Shown here in pieces: positions 34,469-42,731 of a DNA stretch of 64,000 bases; the stretch's first letter is position 1, and each line of letters opens with the position of its first letter. The notes beneath the pieces are model-generated. The model made no database searches and was not told the DNA's origin. It saw nothing but the letters and a program-made list of their open reading frames with translations. This DNA is from Janthinobacterium sp. 1_2014MBL_MicDiv (GTDB lineage: Bacteria; Pseudomonadota; Gammaproteobacteria; Burkholderiales; Burkholderiaceae_D). The DNA is taken from positions 4,960,001 to 5,024,000 of the forward strand of contig NZ_CP011319.1 in NCBI RefSeq assembly GCF_001865675.1, given 5' to 3'. The position numbers and the translations under genes were made by a program.

Positions 34469-37222
34469 ATGAGCCACACGCCCCTGATCTCAGCCTCCCG
34501 ATTCCACCAGCGCTGGCTCAATGCCGCCCCCGAACGCGCCGCGCAGCTGGCCGAACTGGTGCGCGCACCGCTGGACGGGCTGGACTTTGCCGCCGCGCTG
34601 GCCGCCCAGGCCGACGCCGCCACGCCGCCACTGCCGGCCGAACGGGCCATGCGCCGCCTGCGCAACTTGCTGGTCTGCGGCTTGATCGAGCGCGACCTGG
34701 ACGGCCAGGCCGACTTGCACGAAGTCGTCACGGCCATGACGGGCTTTGCCGACTTCGCCATCCGCACGCATGTGGACGCCATCATGGCCGAGATGGTGGC
34801 CCTGCACGGCATGCCCGTCGGCGAAGAGTCGGGCCAGGAGCAGGAGTTGATGGTGTTGGCGATGGGCAAGCAAGGCGGCGGCGAGCTCAACGTTTCATCC
34901 GATATCGACCTGATCTTTGTGTATCCCGAGGATGGCGACACGCAAGCGACCATGCCGGGCCAGCGCAGCCTGTCCAACCACGAGTTTTTCATTCGCATGG
35001 GCAAGAAGCTGATCGCCGCCCTGGCCGAGATCACGCAGGACGGCTTTACCTTCCGCGTCGACATGGCGCTGCGCCCGAACGGCAACTCGGGGCCGCTGGC
35101 CGCCAGCCTGGGCATGGTCGAGCAATACCTGATCGTGCAGGGACGCGAATGGGAGCGCTACGCCTGGGTCAAGGCGCGCGCCGTGACGGGCAAGCCGGAC
35201 GATATCGCCGCGCTCGACGCCATCGTGCGCCCCTTCGTCTTCCGCCGCTACCTCGATTTCGGCGTCATCGACGCCATCCGCACCATGCACGGCCAGATCC
35301 GCGCCGAGGTCAACCGCCAGGAACGCTTGCATCCCGACCGCAGCAACAACGTCAAGCTGGGGCGCGGCGGCATCCGCGAAATCGAATTCCTCGCGCAAGT
35401 TTTCCAGCTGATACGCGGCGGACGCGATGCCGAGCTGCGCGAACGTTCCACGCGCGCCACCCTGCGCACGGTGGCGGAAAAAGGCTTGCTGGAACCAGCC
35501 ATCGTGGAACAGTTGCTAAATTCCTACACTTTCCTGCGCAACCTCGAGCACCGGCTGCAGTATCTTGACGATGCGCAAACCCACACCCTGCCCGCCAGCG
35601 AGGCCGACCGCCTGACCGTGGCGCAGATGATGGGCCTGCCCGACACGCCCACCCTGCTGGCCCAGCTGGAAGCGCACCGCGTATTTGTCGCCGGCCAGTT
35701 CGACGAGATGTTCAGCGACAAGAGCAGCGGCGCGGCGCCAGCCGACACGGGCATCGACCCGCAAACGTCGAACGAGTGCGCCGCCTCCGACCAGCAGGAA
35801 GCCATCGAGGCGCGCTTTGCCGCCCTGGGCTTCCATGAGCCGGCCGCCTGCGCGCGACGCCTGCTGGCCACGTGGCAGGCGCCGCGCCTGCAATCGTTGC
35901 CCGAGGCGAGCCGCACGCGCCTCGTCGCCCTCGTCAATTCCGCCCTGCCCCTGATCACCGATTGCTCCGTTTCCAACGGCAACGCCAGCCAGCTGGCCAC
36001 CCTGGGCCGGCTGCTCGATTTCCTGGAAGCCATCGCGCGCCGCTCCGCCTATCTGTCGCTGCTGACGGAATACCCGCATACGCTCGAGCGCGTCGTGCGC
36101 ATGGTATGCGCCAGCGGCTGGGCCGCCACCTTCCTCACGCAGCACCCGATCCTGCTCGACGAGCTGCTCGACGAGCGCATCCGCAACACGGTGCCCGACC
36201 CGGCCGCGCTGGCGCTGGACTTGCAGCGCCAGCTCGACGACGCGCCCGGCGACACGGAGCGGCAAATGGATATCCTGCGTGAAATGCACCACGCGCAGCT
36301 GTTCCAGTGCCTGGCGCAAGACCTGGCCGGCGACCTCAGCGTGGAAAAACTGGCCGACTACCTGTCGCAGCTGGCCGACATCATCGTCGCCGCCACCGTG
36401 CAAGCCGTCTGGCAAACCTTGCCAACGCGTCACCGCGAGGTGCCGAAGTTCGCCGTCATCGCATATGGCAAGCTGGGCGGCAAGGAACTCGGCTATGTCT
36501 CCGACCTCGACGTCATCTTCCTGTTCGACGACGACGACCAGGAAGCGCCCGGCCTGTACGCCAAGCTGGCGCAGCGTTTCATCACATGGATGACCTCGCA
36601 CACTTCGGCCGGCATCCTGTTCGACATCGACATCGCCCTGCGCCCCGACGGCGCCTCGGGCATGCTGGTCTCGAGCGTGCAGGCATTCGAGCGCTACCAG
36701 AGCAGCGCCGCCTGGGTGTGGGAACACCAGGCCCTCACGCGCGCGCGCTTCTGCGCCGGCGACGCCACCATCGGCAAGCACTTTGAACGCATCCGCGACA
36801 CGATCCTGCGCAAGGAAAGGCCGGAAAACGGCCCGCTCAAGGGCGAAGTGGTGGCCATGCGCAAGAAAATGCTCGATGCACACCCTCCCCGCCCCGGCAA
36901 CTTCGACTTGAAGCAGGATCCGGGCGGCATGATCGACATCGAGTTCATGGTGCAATACCTGGTGCTCCAGCATGCGGCGCAGTATCCGCAGCTGACGGCC
37001 AACTCGGGCAATATCGCCCTGCTGCGCCTGTGCGGCGAGCTGGGACTGATCGACGCCCGGCTGGCCGCGGCTGTCGCCGACGCCTACCGCGCGCTGCGCA
37101 AACTGCAGCACCAGCTGCGCCTGCAGGGCCAGGACCTGGCCCGCGTCGAGCCGGAACGCGTGCGCGTGCATGCGGACAACGTGATGCGCCTGTGGCAAGC
37201 CATGTTTGGCGCCGCGGCCTGA
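34469..37222 (+). CDS. glnE: Glutamine synthetase adenylyltransferase/adenylyl-removing enzyme
   Basis: GlnE adenylylates and deadenylylates glutamine synthetase in response to PII and glutamine. The 917-residue protein has two nucleotidyltransferase domains: the N-terminal adenylyl-removing half with MGKQGGGELNVSSDIDLIFV (about 130-150) and the C-terminal adenylyl-transferase half with YGKLGGKELGYVSDLDVIFL (about 665-685). The paired aspartates of each active site (DID, DLD) are present. Length is close to E. coli GlnE (946). Its target GlnA is encoded 19 kb away in this window. It diverges from yhdP and is followed after 13 bases by a DUF1275 gene. Confidence 0.97.
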   Translation: MSHTPLISASRFHQRWLNAAPERAAQLAELVRAPLDGLDFAAALAAQADAATPPLPAERAMRRLRNLLVCGLIERDLDGQADLHEVVTAMTGFADFAIRTHVDAIMAEMVALHGMPVGEESGQEQELMVLAMGKQGGGELNVSSDIDLIFVYPEDGDTQATMPGQRSLSNHEFFIRMGKKLIAALAEITQDGFTFRVDMALRPNGNSGPLAASLGMVEQYLIVQGREWERYAWVKARAVTGKPDDIAALDAIVRPFVFRRYLDFGVIDAIRTMHGQIRAEVNRQERLHPDRSNNVKLGRGGIREIEFLAQVFQLIRGGRDAELRERSTRATLRTVAEKGLLEPAIVEQLLNSYTFLRNLEHRLQYLDDAQTHTLPASEADRLTVAQMMGLPDTPTLLAQLEAHRVFVAGQFDEMFSDKSSGAAPADTGIDPQTSNECAASDQQEAIEARFAALGFHEPAACARRLLATWQAPRLQSLPEASRTRLVALVNSALPLITDCSVSNGNASQLATLGRLLDFLEAIARRSAYLSLLTEYPHTLERVVRMVCASGWAATFLTQHPILLDELLDERIRNTVPDPAALALDLQRQLDDAPGDTERQMDILREMHHAQLFQCLAQDLAGDLSVEKLADYLSQLADIIVAATVQAVWQTLPTRHREVPKFAVIAYGKLGGKELGYVSDLDVIFLFDDDDQEAPGLYAKLAQRFITWMTSHTSAGILFDIDIALRPDGASGMLVSSVQAFERYQSSAAWVWEHQALTRARFCAGDATIGKHFERIRDTILRKERPENGPLKGEVVAMRKKMLDAHPPRPGNFDLKQDPGGMIDIEFMVQYLVLQHAAQYPQLTANSGNIALLRLCGELGLIDARLAAAVADAYRALRKLQHQLRLQGQDLARVEPERVRVHADNVMRLWQAMFGAAA

Positions 37223-37235
37223 GGCTGGCCCGCGC

Positions 37236-38012
37236 ATGCCGCTACGCTACCTGTCCCGCCTGAGCGGATCGGCGCGCGACACGCAAGCCAACCTGCAACT
37301 GGGCTGCGTGCTGGCGCTGGTGGCCGGCGCCGTGAATGCGGGCGGTTTCCTCGCCATCGGCGGCTATACCTCGCACATGACGGGCATCGTCTCGGGCATG
37401 GCGGACGACTTGGCGCTGGGCAACGTGACGGTGGCGCTGGCCGCGCTGGGCGCCTGGCTGGCCTTCGTCAGCGGTGCCGCCGTCACGGCCATCATGGTGA
37501 ACTGGGGCAAGCGACGCCGGCTGCACAGCCAGTTTGCCGCCAGCCTGCTGCTGGAAGCGGCCCTGTTATTGCTGTTCGGCCTGGCAGGCAATTACCTGGC
37601 GACCATGCCGGACGTGCTGGGCCCTGTCACCATCTTGCTGCTGTGCTTTGTCATGGGCTTGCAGAATGCCATCATCACCAAGATCTCGGGCGCCGTCATC
37701 CGCACCACGCACGTGACGGGCCTGTCGACCGATATCGGCATCGAACTGGGCAAGATGGCGTATTACAACCGGCGGGAACTGCCGGACCGGGTCGTCAAGG
37801 TCAACCGCGGCAAGCTGAAAACGCACAGCCTGCTGATCAGCTGTTTCTTCCTCGGCGGCGTCAGCGGCGCGCTGGCCTTCAAGCACATCGGCTTTCCCGC
37901 CGCCACCATCGTCCTTGCCGGCGTGCTGATGTTGCTCTCCGGCGTGCCCGTGCTGCGCGACCTGCGCCTGCTGTGGCGCTTTTACCGGCGCCACCTGCAC
38001 GCCTGGCGTTAG
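37236..38012 (+). CDS. DUF1275 (YoaK-like) membrane protein
   Basis: A 258-residue inner-membrane protein with about six hydrophobic segments. It shows the DUF1275 pattern: GCVLALVAGAVNAGGFLAIG with YTSHMTGIVSGMADDLALG at the N-terminus, and VMGLQNAIITKISGAVIRTTHVTG (conserved QNA and RTTHVTG). The start is ATG at 37236, 13 bases after the glnE stop, so it is probably co-transcribed with glnE; an upstream TTG lies inside glnE. Function of the family is unknown; transport has been proposed. Confidence 0.85.
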   Translation: MPLRYLSRLSGSARDTQANLQLGCVLALVAGAVNAGGFLAIGGYTSHMTGIVSGMADDLALGNVTVALAALGAWLAFVSGAAVTAIMVNWGKRRRLHSQFAASLLLEAALLLLFGLAGNYLATMPDVLGPVTILLLCFVMGLQNAIITKISGAVIRTTHVTGLSTDIGIELGKMAYYNRRELPDRVVKVNRGKLKTHSLLISCFFLGGVSGALAFKHIGFPAATIVLAGVLMLLSGVPVLRDLRLLWRFYRRHLHAWR

Positions 38013-38150
38013 CAGGAATATTTTTCTTTATGGCAATCAATCACTGATTTTAATGCTAAGATTTTTCTGCGCTGGGCAAGCGGATCAAGCCTGCCATGGC
38101 GGCCTTTTGATTCGACACCCTACCGTTGTCCAATTCTGAAAGCGAGAAAC

Positions 38151-38339
38151 ATGATTTCCATTAAAAGAGCCCTGTTTGTCTTTGCCATCGCCGTCGGCGC
38201 CGCCGCCTCATTCTCCAGCACGGCCGCCGTGCGCGCGTGGGTGCCGTCGGAAAGCTGCGACTACATCCTCAACATGTGCTACCAGGGCGTCGAAGCATCG
38301 TGCGAACAGTGGCGCAACCAGTGCGAGCCCAGGGAATAG
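38151..38339 (+). CDS. Small secreted protein with four cysteines
   Basis: A 62-residue protein with a clear signal peptide (MISIKRALFVFAIAVGAAAS, cleavage near STAA-VRA). The mature part of about 35 residues has four cysteines spaced C-X6-C-X7-C-X6-C (CDYILNMC and CEQWRNQC). The near-symmetric spacing suggests two disulfides holding a helical hairpin in the periplasm or outside the cell. I do not recognise a family. A terminator follows 15 bases after the stop, so it is a defined transcription unit with 138 bases in front. Codon use and signal peptide support a real gene. Confidence 0.7.
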   Translation: MISIKRALFVFAIAVGAAASFSSTAAVRAWVPSESCDYILNMCYQGVEASCEQWRNQCEPRE

Positions 38340-38353
38340 GCAGGCGACAGACG

Positions 38354-38381
38354 AAAAAAAACGCCCGCGAGGGCGTTTTTT
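38354..38381. terminator. Bidirectional terminator between the small secreted protein and gap
   Basis: Stem ACGCCC/GGGCGT with loop GCGA (38361-38376), flanked by eight A on the left and six T on the right, so it can end transcription from both convergent genes. Confidence 0.9.
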
Positions 38382-38397
38382 GATGGACAGCCAGAAA

Positions 38398-39408
38398 TTA
38401 CTTGGCCGACATCAGGGCAACGGTGGTGTCGAGCATGCGGTTCGAGAAACCCCACTCATTGTCGTACCACGACGATACCTTGACCAGACGGCCCGACACT
38501 TTGGTCAGGGTCGAGTCGAAGTTCGACGACGCCGGGTTGTGGTTGAAGTCGATCGATACCAGCGGTTCGGTCTGGTACGTCAGGATGCCTTCCAGGGCGC
38601 CTTCCGAAGCGGACTTCATCAGCGCATTGACTTCTTCCACCGTCGTGTCGCGCTTGGCGATGAAGGACAGGTCGACCAGCGACACGTTGATGGTCGGCAC
38701 GCGGATGGCGAAGCCGTCCAGCTTGCCATTCAGCTCAGGCAGCACCAGGCCGACGGCGGCAGCAGCGCCGGTCTTGGTCGGGATCATGCTCATGGTGGCC
38801 GAACGGGCGCGGCGCAGGTCTTCATGCATCACGTCGGACAGCACCTGGTCGTTGGTGTAGGCGTGCACGGTGGTCATCAGGCCCGTTTCGATGCCGATGG
38901 CGTCGTTCAGCGGCTTGACCAGCGGTGCCAGGCAGTTGGTGGTGCACGAGGCGTTGGAAATGACGGTGTCCGTCGATTTCAGCACCGAGTGGTTGACGCC
39001 GAAGACGACGGTGGCGTCCACGTCCTTGCCGCCTGGCGCGGAGATGATGACTTTTTTCGCGCCGCCCTTCAGGTGGGCCGATGCTTTTTCTTTGGTTGTG
39101 AAGAAGCCCGTGCACTCGAGCACGACGTCCACGCCCAGCTCGCCCCATGGGATTTCAGCCGGATTGCGCTGTGCAAACACGCGGATCGGATCGCCGTTCA
39201 CGATCATGTTGTCGCCTTCGACGGTGACCGTGCCCGGGAACTTGCCGTGCGCGGTGTCGTAGCGGGTCAGGTGGGCGTTCGATTTGGCATCGCCCAGGTC
39301 GTTGATGGCAACGATCTGGATATCCTGTTTCTTGCCGCCTTCGTAGAAAGCGCGCAACACATTACGGCCGATGCGGCCGTAGCCATTGATTGCAACTTTG
39401 ATCGTCAT
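38398..39408 (-). CDS. gap: Glyceraldehyde-3-phosphate dehydrogenase, type I
   Basis: This NAD-dependent glycolytic enzyme makes 1,3-bisphosphoglycerate. The 336-residue protein has the Rossmann motif INGYGRIGRNVLRA, the catalytic loop SNASCTTNCLAP with Cys155, and FVHTAHAYTNDQ-equivalent VHAYTNDQVLSD. Length is normal. GGAG lies 8 bases before the ATG. It lies downstream of tkt on the same strand, a common betaproteobacterial order (tkt-gap, often followed by pgk), but here followed by a terminator, so pgk is not adjacent. Confidence 0.97.
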   Translation of the reverse strand: MTIKVAINGYGRIGRNVLRAFYEGGKKQDIQIVAINDLGDAKSNAHLTRYDTAHGKFPGTVTVEGDNMIVNGDPIRVFAQRNPAEIPWGELGVDVVLECTGFFTTKEKASAHLKGGAKKVIISAPGGKDVDATVVFGVNHSVLKSTDTVISNASCTTNCLAPLVKPLNDAIGIETGLMTTVHAYTNDQVLSDVMHEDLRRARSATMSMIPTKTGAAAAVGLVLPELNGKLDGFAIRVPTINVSLVDLSFIAKRDTTVEEVNALMKSASEGALEGILTYQTEPLVSIDFNHNPASSNFDSTLTKVSGRLVKVSSWYDNEWGFSNRMLDTTVALMSAK

Positions 39409-39511
39409 ACTCTGCTCCTGATTGAATAGAAAGTACTTAGCACATTAAAAAATCTGCTCGCCGCCGCGCCCATCTGCGGGACGCTGGCGGCGGAAACGAG
39501 TAGGTCGCCCG

Positions 39512-39612
39512 ACCAACCGTAGCGAATGGCAGCGATCTGTGGCCGGGAAGCGGAACGGTGCTTGAGCACAGTGAGCATCGGAGGCCGCACATCGCGACGC
39601 GCAGTCGGTTTG
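39512..39612. repeat. Imperfect palindromic element between tkt and gap
   Basis: The ends ACCAACCG and CGGTTTGGT are inverted, and inside them GCGATCTGTGGCC is inverted against GGCCGCACATCGC (11 of 13). The element could fold into one long hairpin of about 100 bases. It fills much of the 215-base gap between tkt and gap and is related to the shorter copy at 29121-29165. GTAGGTCG just before it (39500) recalls the REP-like units at 27.4 kb. No T tract follows. Confidence 0.55.
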
Positions 39613-39623
39613 GTCAGGTGATC

Positions 39624-41621
39624 TTAGCCGGCGATGACGGCCTTGACCTTGGCTACGACATTGTCGACCGTGAAGCCGAAATGCTTGAACAGCACGCCGG
39701 CAGGGGCCGATTCGCCGAAGGTGTCGATACCGACGACGGCGCCTTCCAGGCCCACGTATTTGTACCAGAAGCTGGTCACGCCCGCCTCGATGGCCACGCG
39801 CGGCACGCCCTTCGTCAGCACGCCGGCCTTGTAGGCGGCGTCCTGGCGGTCATACACGTCGGTCGACGGCATCGACACCACGCGTACATTGATGCCTTCG
39901 GCAGCCAGCGCGCTGGCGGCGGCGACAGCCAGTTCCACTTCGGAACCGGTGGCGATCAGGATCGCCTTGGCGTCGGCCACGTCGTTCAGCACATAGCCGC
40001 CGCGGTAGATGTTCTCGATCTGTTCGGCGCTACGCTCCTGGTACGGCAGATTCTGGCGCGAGAAGATCAGCGTCGACGGGCCGTCCTTGCGGCGCACGGC
40101 GGCACCCCAGGCAGCGGCCGACTCGACGGTGTCGCATGGACGCCAGTTGTCCAGGTTCGGGATCAAGCGCATCGACGAGACGTGCTCGACCGATTGGTGC
40201 GTCGGGCCGTCTTCGCCCAGGCCGATCGAGTCGTGGGTGAACACGAAGATCGAACGCAGCTTCATCAGGGCAGCCATGCGCAGCGCATTGCGGCTGTAGT
40301 CGGAGAACGTCAGGAACGTGGCGCCGAACGGGATGTAGCCGCCGTGCAGGGTGATGCCGTTCATGATGGCGCTCATGCCGAATTCGCGCACGCCATAATT
40401 GATGTGGTTGCCAGGCTGGCCCGAACGCACGGCCACGCACTCTTTCCAGTTGGTCAGGTTCGAACCGGTCAGGTCGGCCGAACCGCCGAGGAATTCCGGC
40501 AGCGACGACGCCAGCGCCTGGATGGCGTTCTGGCTGGCCTTGCGGGTGGCGATGTTTTCTTTCTTCTCGACGCAGGAAGCGATGGCGGCCGACAGCGCCG
40601 TTTCAAACGCGGCCGGCAAGTCGCCCTGCATGCGGCGGGTCAGTTCGGCCGCTTGCTGCGGGAATTCGCGGCTGTAGGCAACGAAACGCTCGTTCCAGTC
40701 CGCTTCCAGCAGGGCGCCTTGCTGCTTGGCATCCCAGGCCGCGTACACGTCGGCCGGCATCTCGAACGGTGCGGCATCCCAGCCGATGTATTCGCGCACG
40801 GCGGCGATTTCCTTGTCGCCCAGCGCGGCGCCGTGGACCTTGTCGCCGCCCTGCAGGTTCGGCGAACCCTTGCCGATGATGGTCTTGCAGCAGATCAAGG
40901 TTGGTTTCGACGCGGTCTTGGCGGCGGCGATGGCTGCAGCCACGGCGGCAACATCGTGGCCGTCGACGGCGCGGATGACGTTCCAGCCGTACGCTTCGAA
41001 GCGCGCCGGGGTATCGTCCGTGAACCAGCCTTCCACTTTACCGTCGATGGAAATGCCGTTGTCGTCGTACAGGGCGATCAGCTTGTTCAAGCCCAGGGTG
41101 CCGGCCAGCGCGCACACTTCATGCGAAATACCTTCCATCAAGCAACCATCGCCGACGAAGGCGTAGGTGTAGTGGTTGACGATATCGTGGCCAGGCTTGT
41201 TGAATTCAGCGGCCAGCAACTGCTCCGACAGGGCCATGCCGACGGCGTTGGCGATACCCTGGCCCAGCGGGCCGGTGGTCGTTTCCACGCCGGGCGTGAT
41301 GTCGACTTCCGGGTGGCCCGGGGTTTTCGAATGCATCTGGCGGAATGCCTTGATGTCGTCCATCGACAGGTCGTAGCCGGTCAGGTGCAGCAGCGCATAG
41401 TGCAGCATCGAGCCGTGGCCGTTGGACAACAGGAAACGGTCGCGGTTCTGCCATTTTGGATTCGCCGGATTGTGGCGATAATGACCACTCCACAAGGCAA
41501 CTGCGATCTCGGCCATGCCCATCGGCATGCCTGGATGGCCGGAATTGGCCTTTTGTACAGCGTCCATTGCCAGTGCGCGGATCGCATTGGCCATTTTGGT
41601 AGTCGGGAGCGTAGTTGTCAT
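39624..41621 (-). CDS. tkt: Transketolase
   Basis: A thiamine diphosphate enzyme that moves two-carbon units in the pentose phosphate pathway. It also makes erythrose-4-phosphate, a substrate of the DAHP synthase encoded here. The 665-residue protein (E. coli TktA 663) starts near MANAIRALAMDAVQKANSGH and has GDGCLMEGISHEVCALAGTL (ThDP/Mg motif), the pyrimidine-domain FTHDSIGLGEDGPTHQSVEH and the C-terminal SMPSTDVYDRQ. The ATG at 41619-41621 gives the family-length N-terminus; a TTG farther upstream is unlikely. Confidence 0.96.
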   Translation of the reverse strand: MTTTLPTTKMANAIRALAMDAVQKANSGHPGMPMGMAEIAVALWSGHYRHNPANPKWQNRDRFLLSNGHGSMLHYALLHLTGYDLSMDDIKAFRQMHSKTPGHPEVDITPGVETTTGPLGQGIANAVGMALSEQLLAAEFNKPGHDIVNHYTYAFVGDGCLMEGISHEVCALAGTLGLNKLIALYDDNGISIDGKVEGWFTDDTPARFEAYGWNVIRAVDGHDVAAVAAAIAAAKTASKPTLICCKTIIGKGSPNLQGGDKVHGAALGDKEIAAVREYIGWDAAPFEMPADVYAAWDAKQQGALLEADWNERFVAYSREFPQQAAELTRRMQGDLPAAFETALSAAIASCVEKKENIATRKASQNAIQALASSLPEFLGGSADLTGSNLTNWKECVAVRSGQPGNHINYGVREFGMSAIMNGITLHGGYIPFGATFLTFSDYSRNALRMAALMKLRSIFVFTHDSIGLGEDGPTHQSVEHVSSMRLIPNLDNWRPCDTVESAAAWGAAVRRKDGPSTLIFSRQNLPYQERSAEQIENIYRGGYVLNDVADAKAILIATGSEVELAVAAASALAAEGINVRVVSMPSTDVYDRQDAAYKAGVLTKGVPRVAIEAGVTSFWYKYVGLEGAVVGIDTFGESAPAGVLFKHFGFTVDNVVAKVKAVIAG

Positions 41622-41808
41622 GGTGGTGTGGTCAGTCGCGAGTTTGGGATTCGTTTGCAGCAGCGCAGACAAGGAAGCCGGCTGCTTTCTGTAGTCAACT
41701 ATTTTACCAGACTGGGGGGCCGCAAATTAGAATTGCGGCGTACTGGCCAGCCAACTCGCTATACTTTACTGTCTTTTTACCCCACTTTCATCCCCGTTGA
41801 GGATTTGC

Positions 41809-42534
41809 ATGCCGCGTTTTTTCTGCCCCCAGCCGCTCGTCGCCGGCACCACCGTCTCCCTGCCTGAGGCCGTCGCCCACCATATCCAGGTCGTGCGCCT
41901 GGCGCCGGGCGACCTGATCACCCTCTTCAATGGCGAAGGCGGTGAAGTGCAGGCCAGCCTGGCGAGCATCGCCAAGCGCAGCGTGACGGCCGACATCCAG
42001 GCACACGTGGCGCGCGAGGCGGAACTGCCGTATGCGGTGACCCTGGCGCAGGCGCTGCCGGAAGCGTCGAAGATGGACTGGATCATCGAAAAAGCCATCG
42101 AGCTGGGTGCGGCCGGCATCGTGCCGCTGTCGGCGCAGCGCTGCGTGGTGCGCCTGTCCGCCGAACGGGCCGAGAAAAAACTGGCTCATTGGCAAGGAAT
42201 CATCGTCTCCGCCTCGGAACAGTGTGGCCGCAACCGCCTGGCGCAGCTGGCACCGTTACAGGATTTCAATAGCTGGAGCAGCCAGCAGGATTTACATAAG
42301 CGCATCATCCTGACGCCGCGCGCAGACCAGTCGCTGGCCGAGTGGGCGCGTCACCAGCCGCCGCAGGCGATTACGGTGATGGTGGGACCGGAAGGCGGAT
42401 TTTCGGCAGCGGAAGAAAAAGCCGCGCTGGCCGCCGGCGCCATCGGCCTGTCCATGGGCCCGCGCATCCTGCGCACGGAAACGGCGGGCCTGACGGCGCT
42501 GGCGACGCTGGCCGCATTATGGAGCGGGATGTAG
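41809..42534 (+). CDS. rsmE: 16S rRNA (uracil(1498)-N3)-methyltransferase
   Basis: RsmE methylates U1498 of 16S rRNA with S-adenosylmethionine. The 242-residue SPOUT protein has an N-terminal PUA-like domain (MPRFFCPQPL to HHIQVVRLAPGDLI) and the C-terminal knot with QALPEASKMDWIIEKAIELG, ITVMVGPEGGFSAAEE and LSMGPRILRTETA. The ATG at 41809 follows TGAGGA; the TTG four codons earlier lies inside that site. A TATACT at 41760-41765 could be its -10. It diverges from tkt and ends at a bidirectional terminator. Confidence 0.95.
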   Translation: MPRFFCPQPLVAGTTVSLPEAVAHHIQVVRLAPGDLITLFNGEGGEVQASLASIAKRSVTADIQAHVAREAELPYAVTLAQALPEASKMDWIIEKAIELGAAGIVPLSAQRCVVRLSAERAEKKLAHWQGIIVSASEQCGRNRLAQLAPLQDFNSWSSQQDLHKRIILTPRADQSLAEWARHQPPQAITVMVGPEGGFSAAEEKAALAAGAIGLSMGPRILRTETAGLTALATLAALWSGM

Positions 42535-42648
42535 GAAAAACGCGGCCAGGCAGGCCTGCGCCATGCGCGGCTGCCCCCTCCAGTCCAGGCTACATGAGCG
42601 ACCAGGCCAAATGGCACTGACTGCATTACCTGGCCGAGACGGCCAGGC

Positions 42649-42685
42649 AAAAAAAACCGCTGGCTTGCGCCAGCGGTTTTTTTCT
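42649..42685. terminator. Bidirectional terminator between rsmE and the Oar-type receptor
   Basis: Perfect nine-base stem ACCGCTGGC/GCCAGCGGT with loop TTGC (42656-42677), with eight A before it and seven T after it. Confidence 0.9.
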
Positions 42686-42731
42686 TTTCCCCACCTGCCG
42701 TGAAACACGGCAAGGGGTAAAAACAAGTCAA

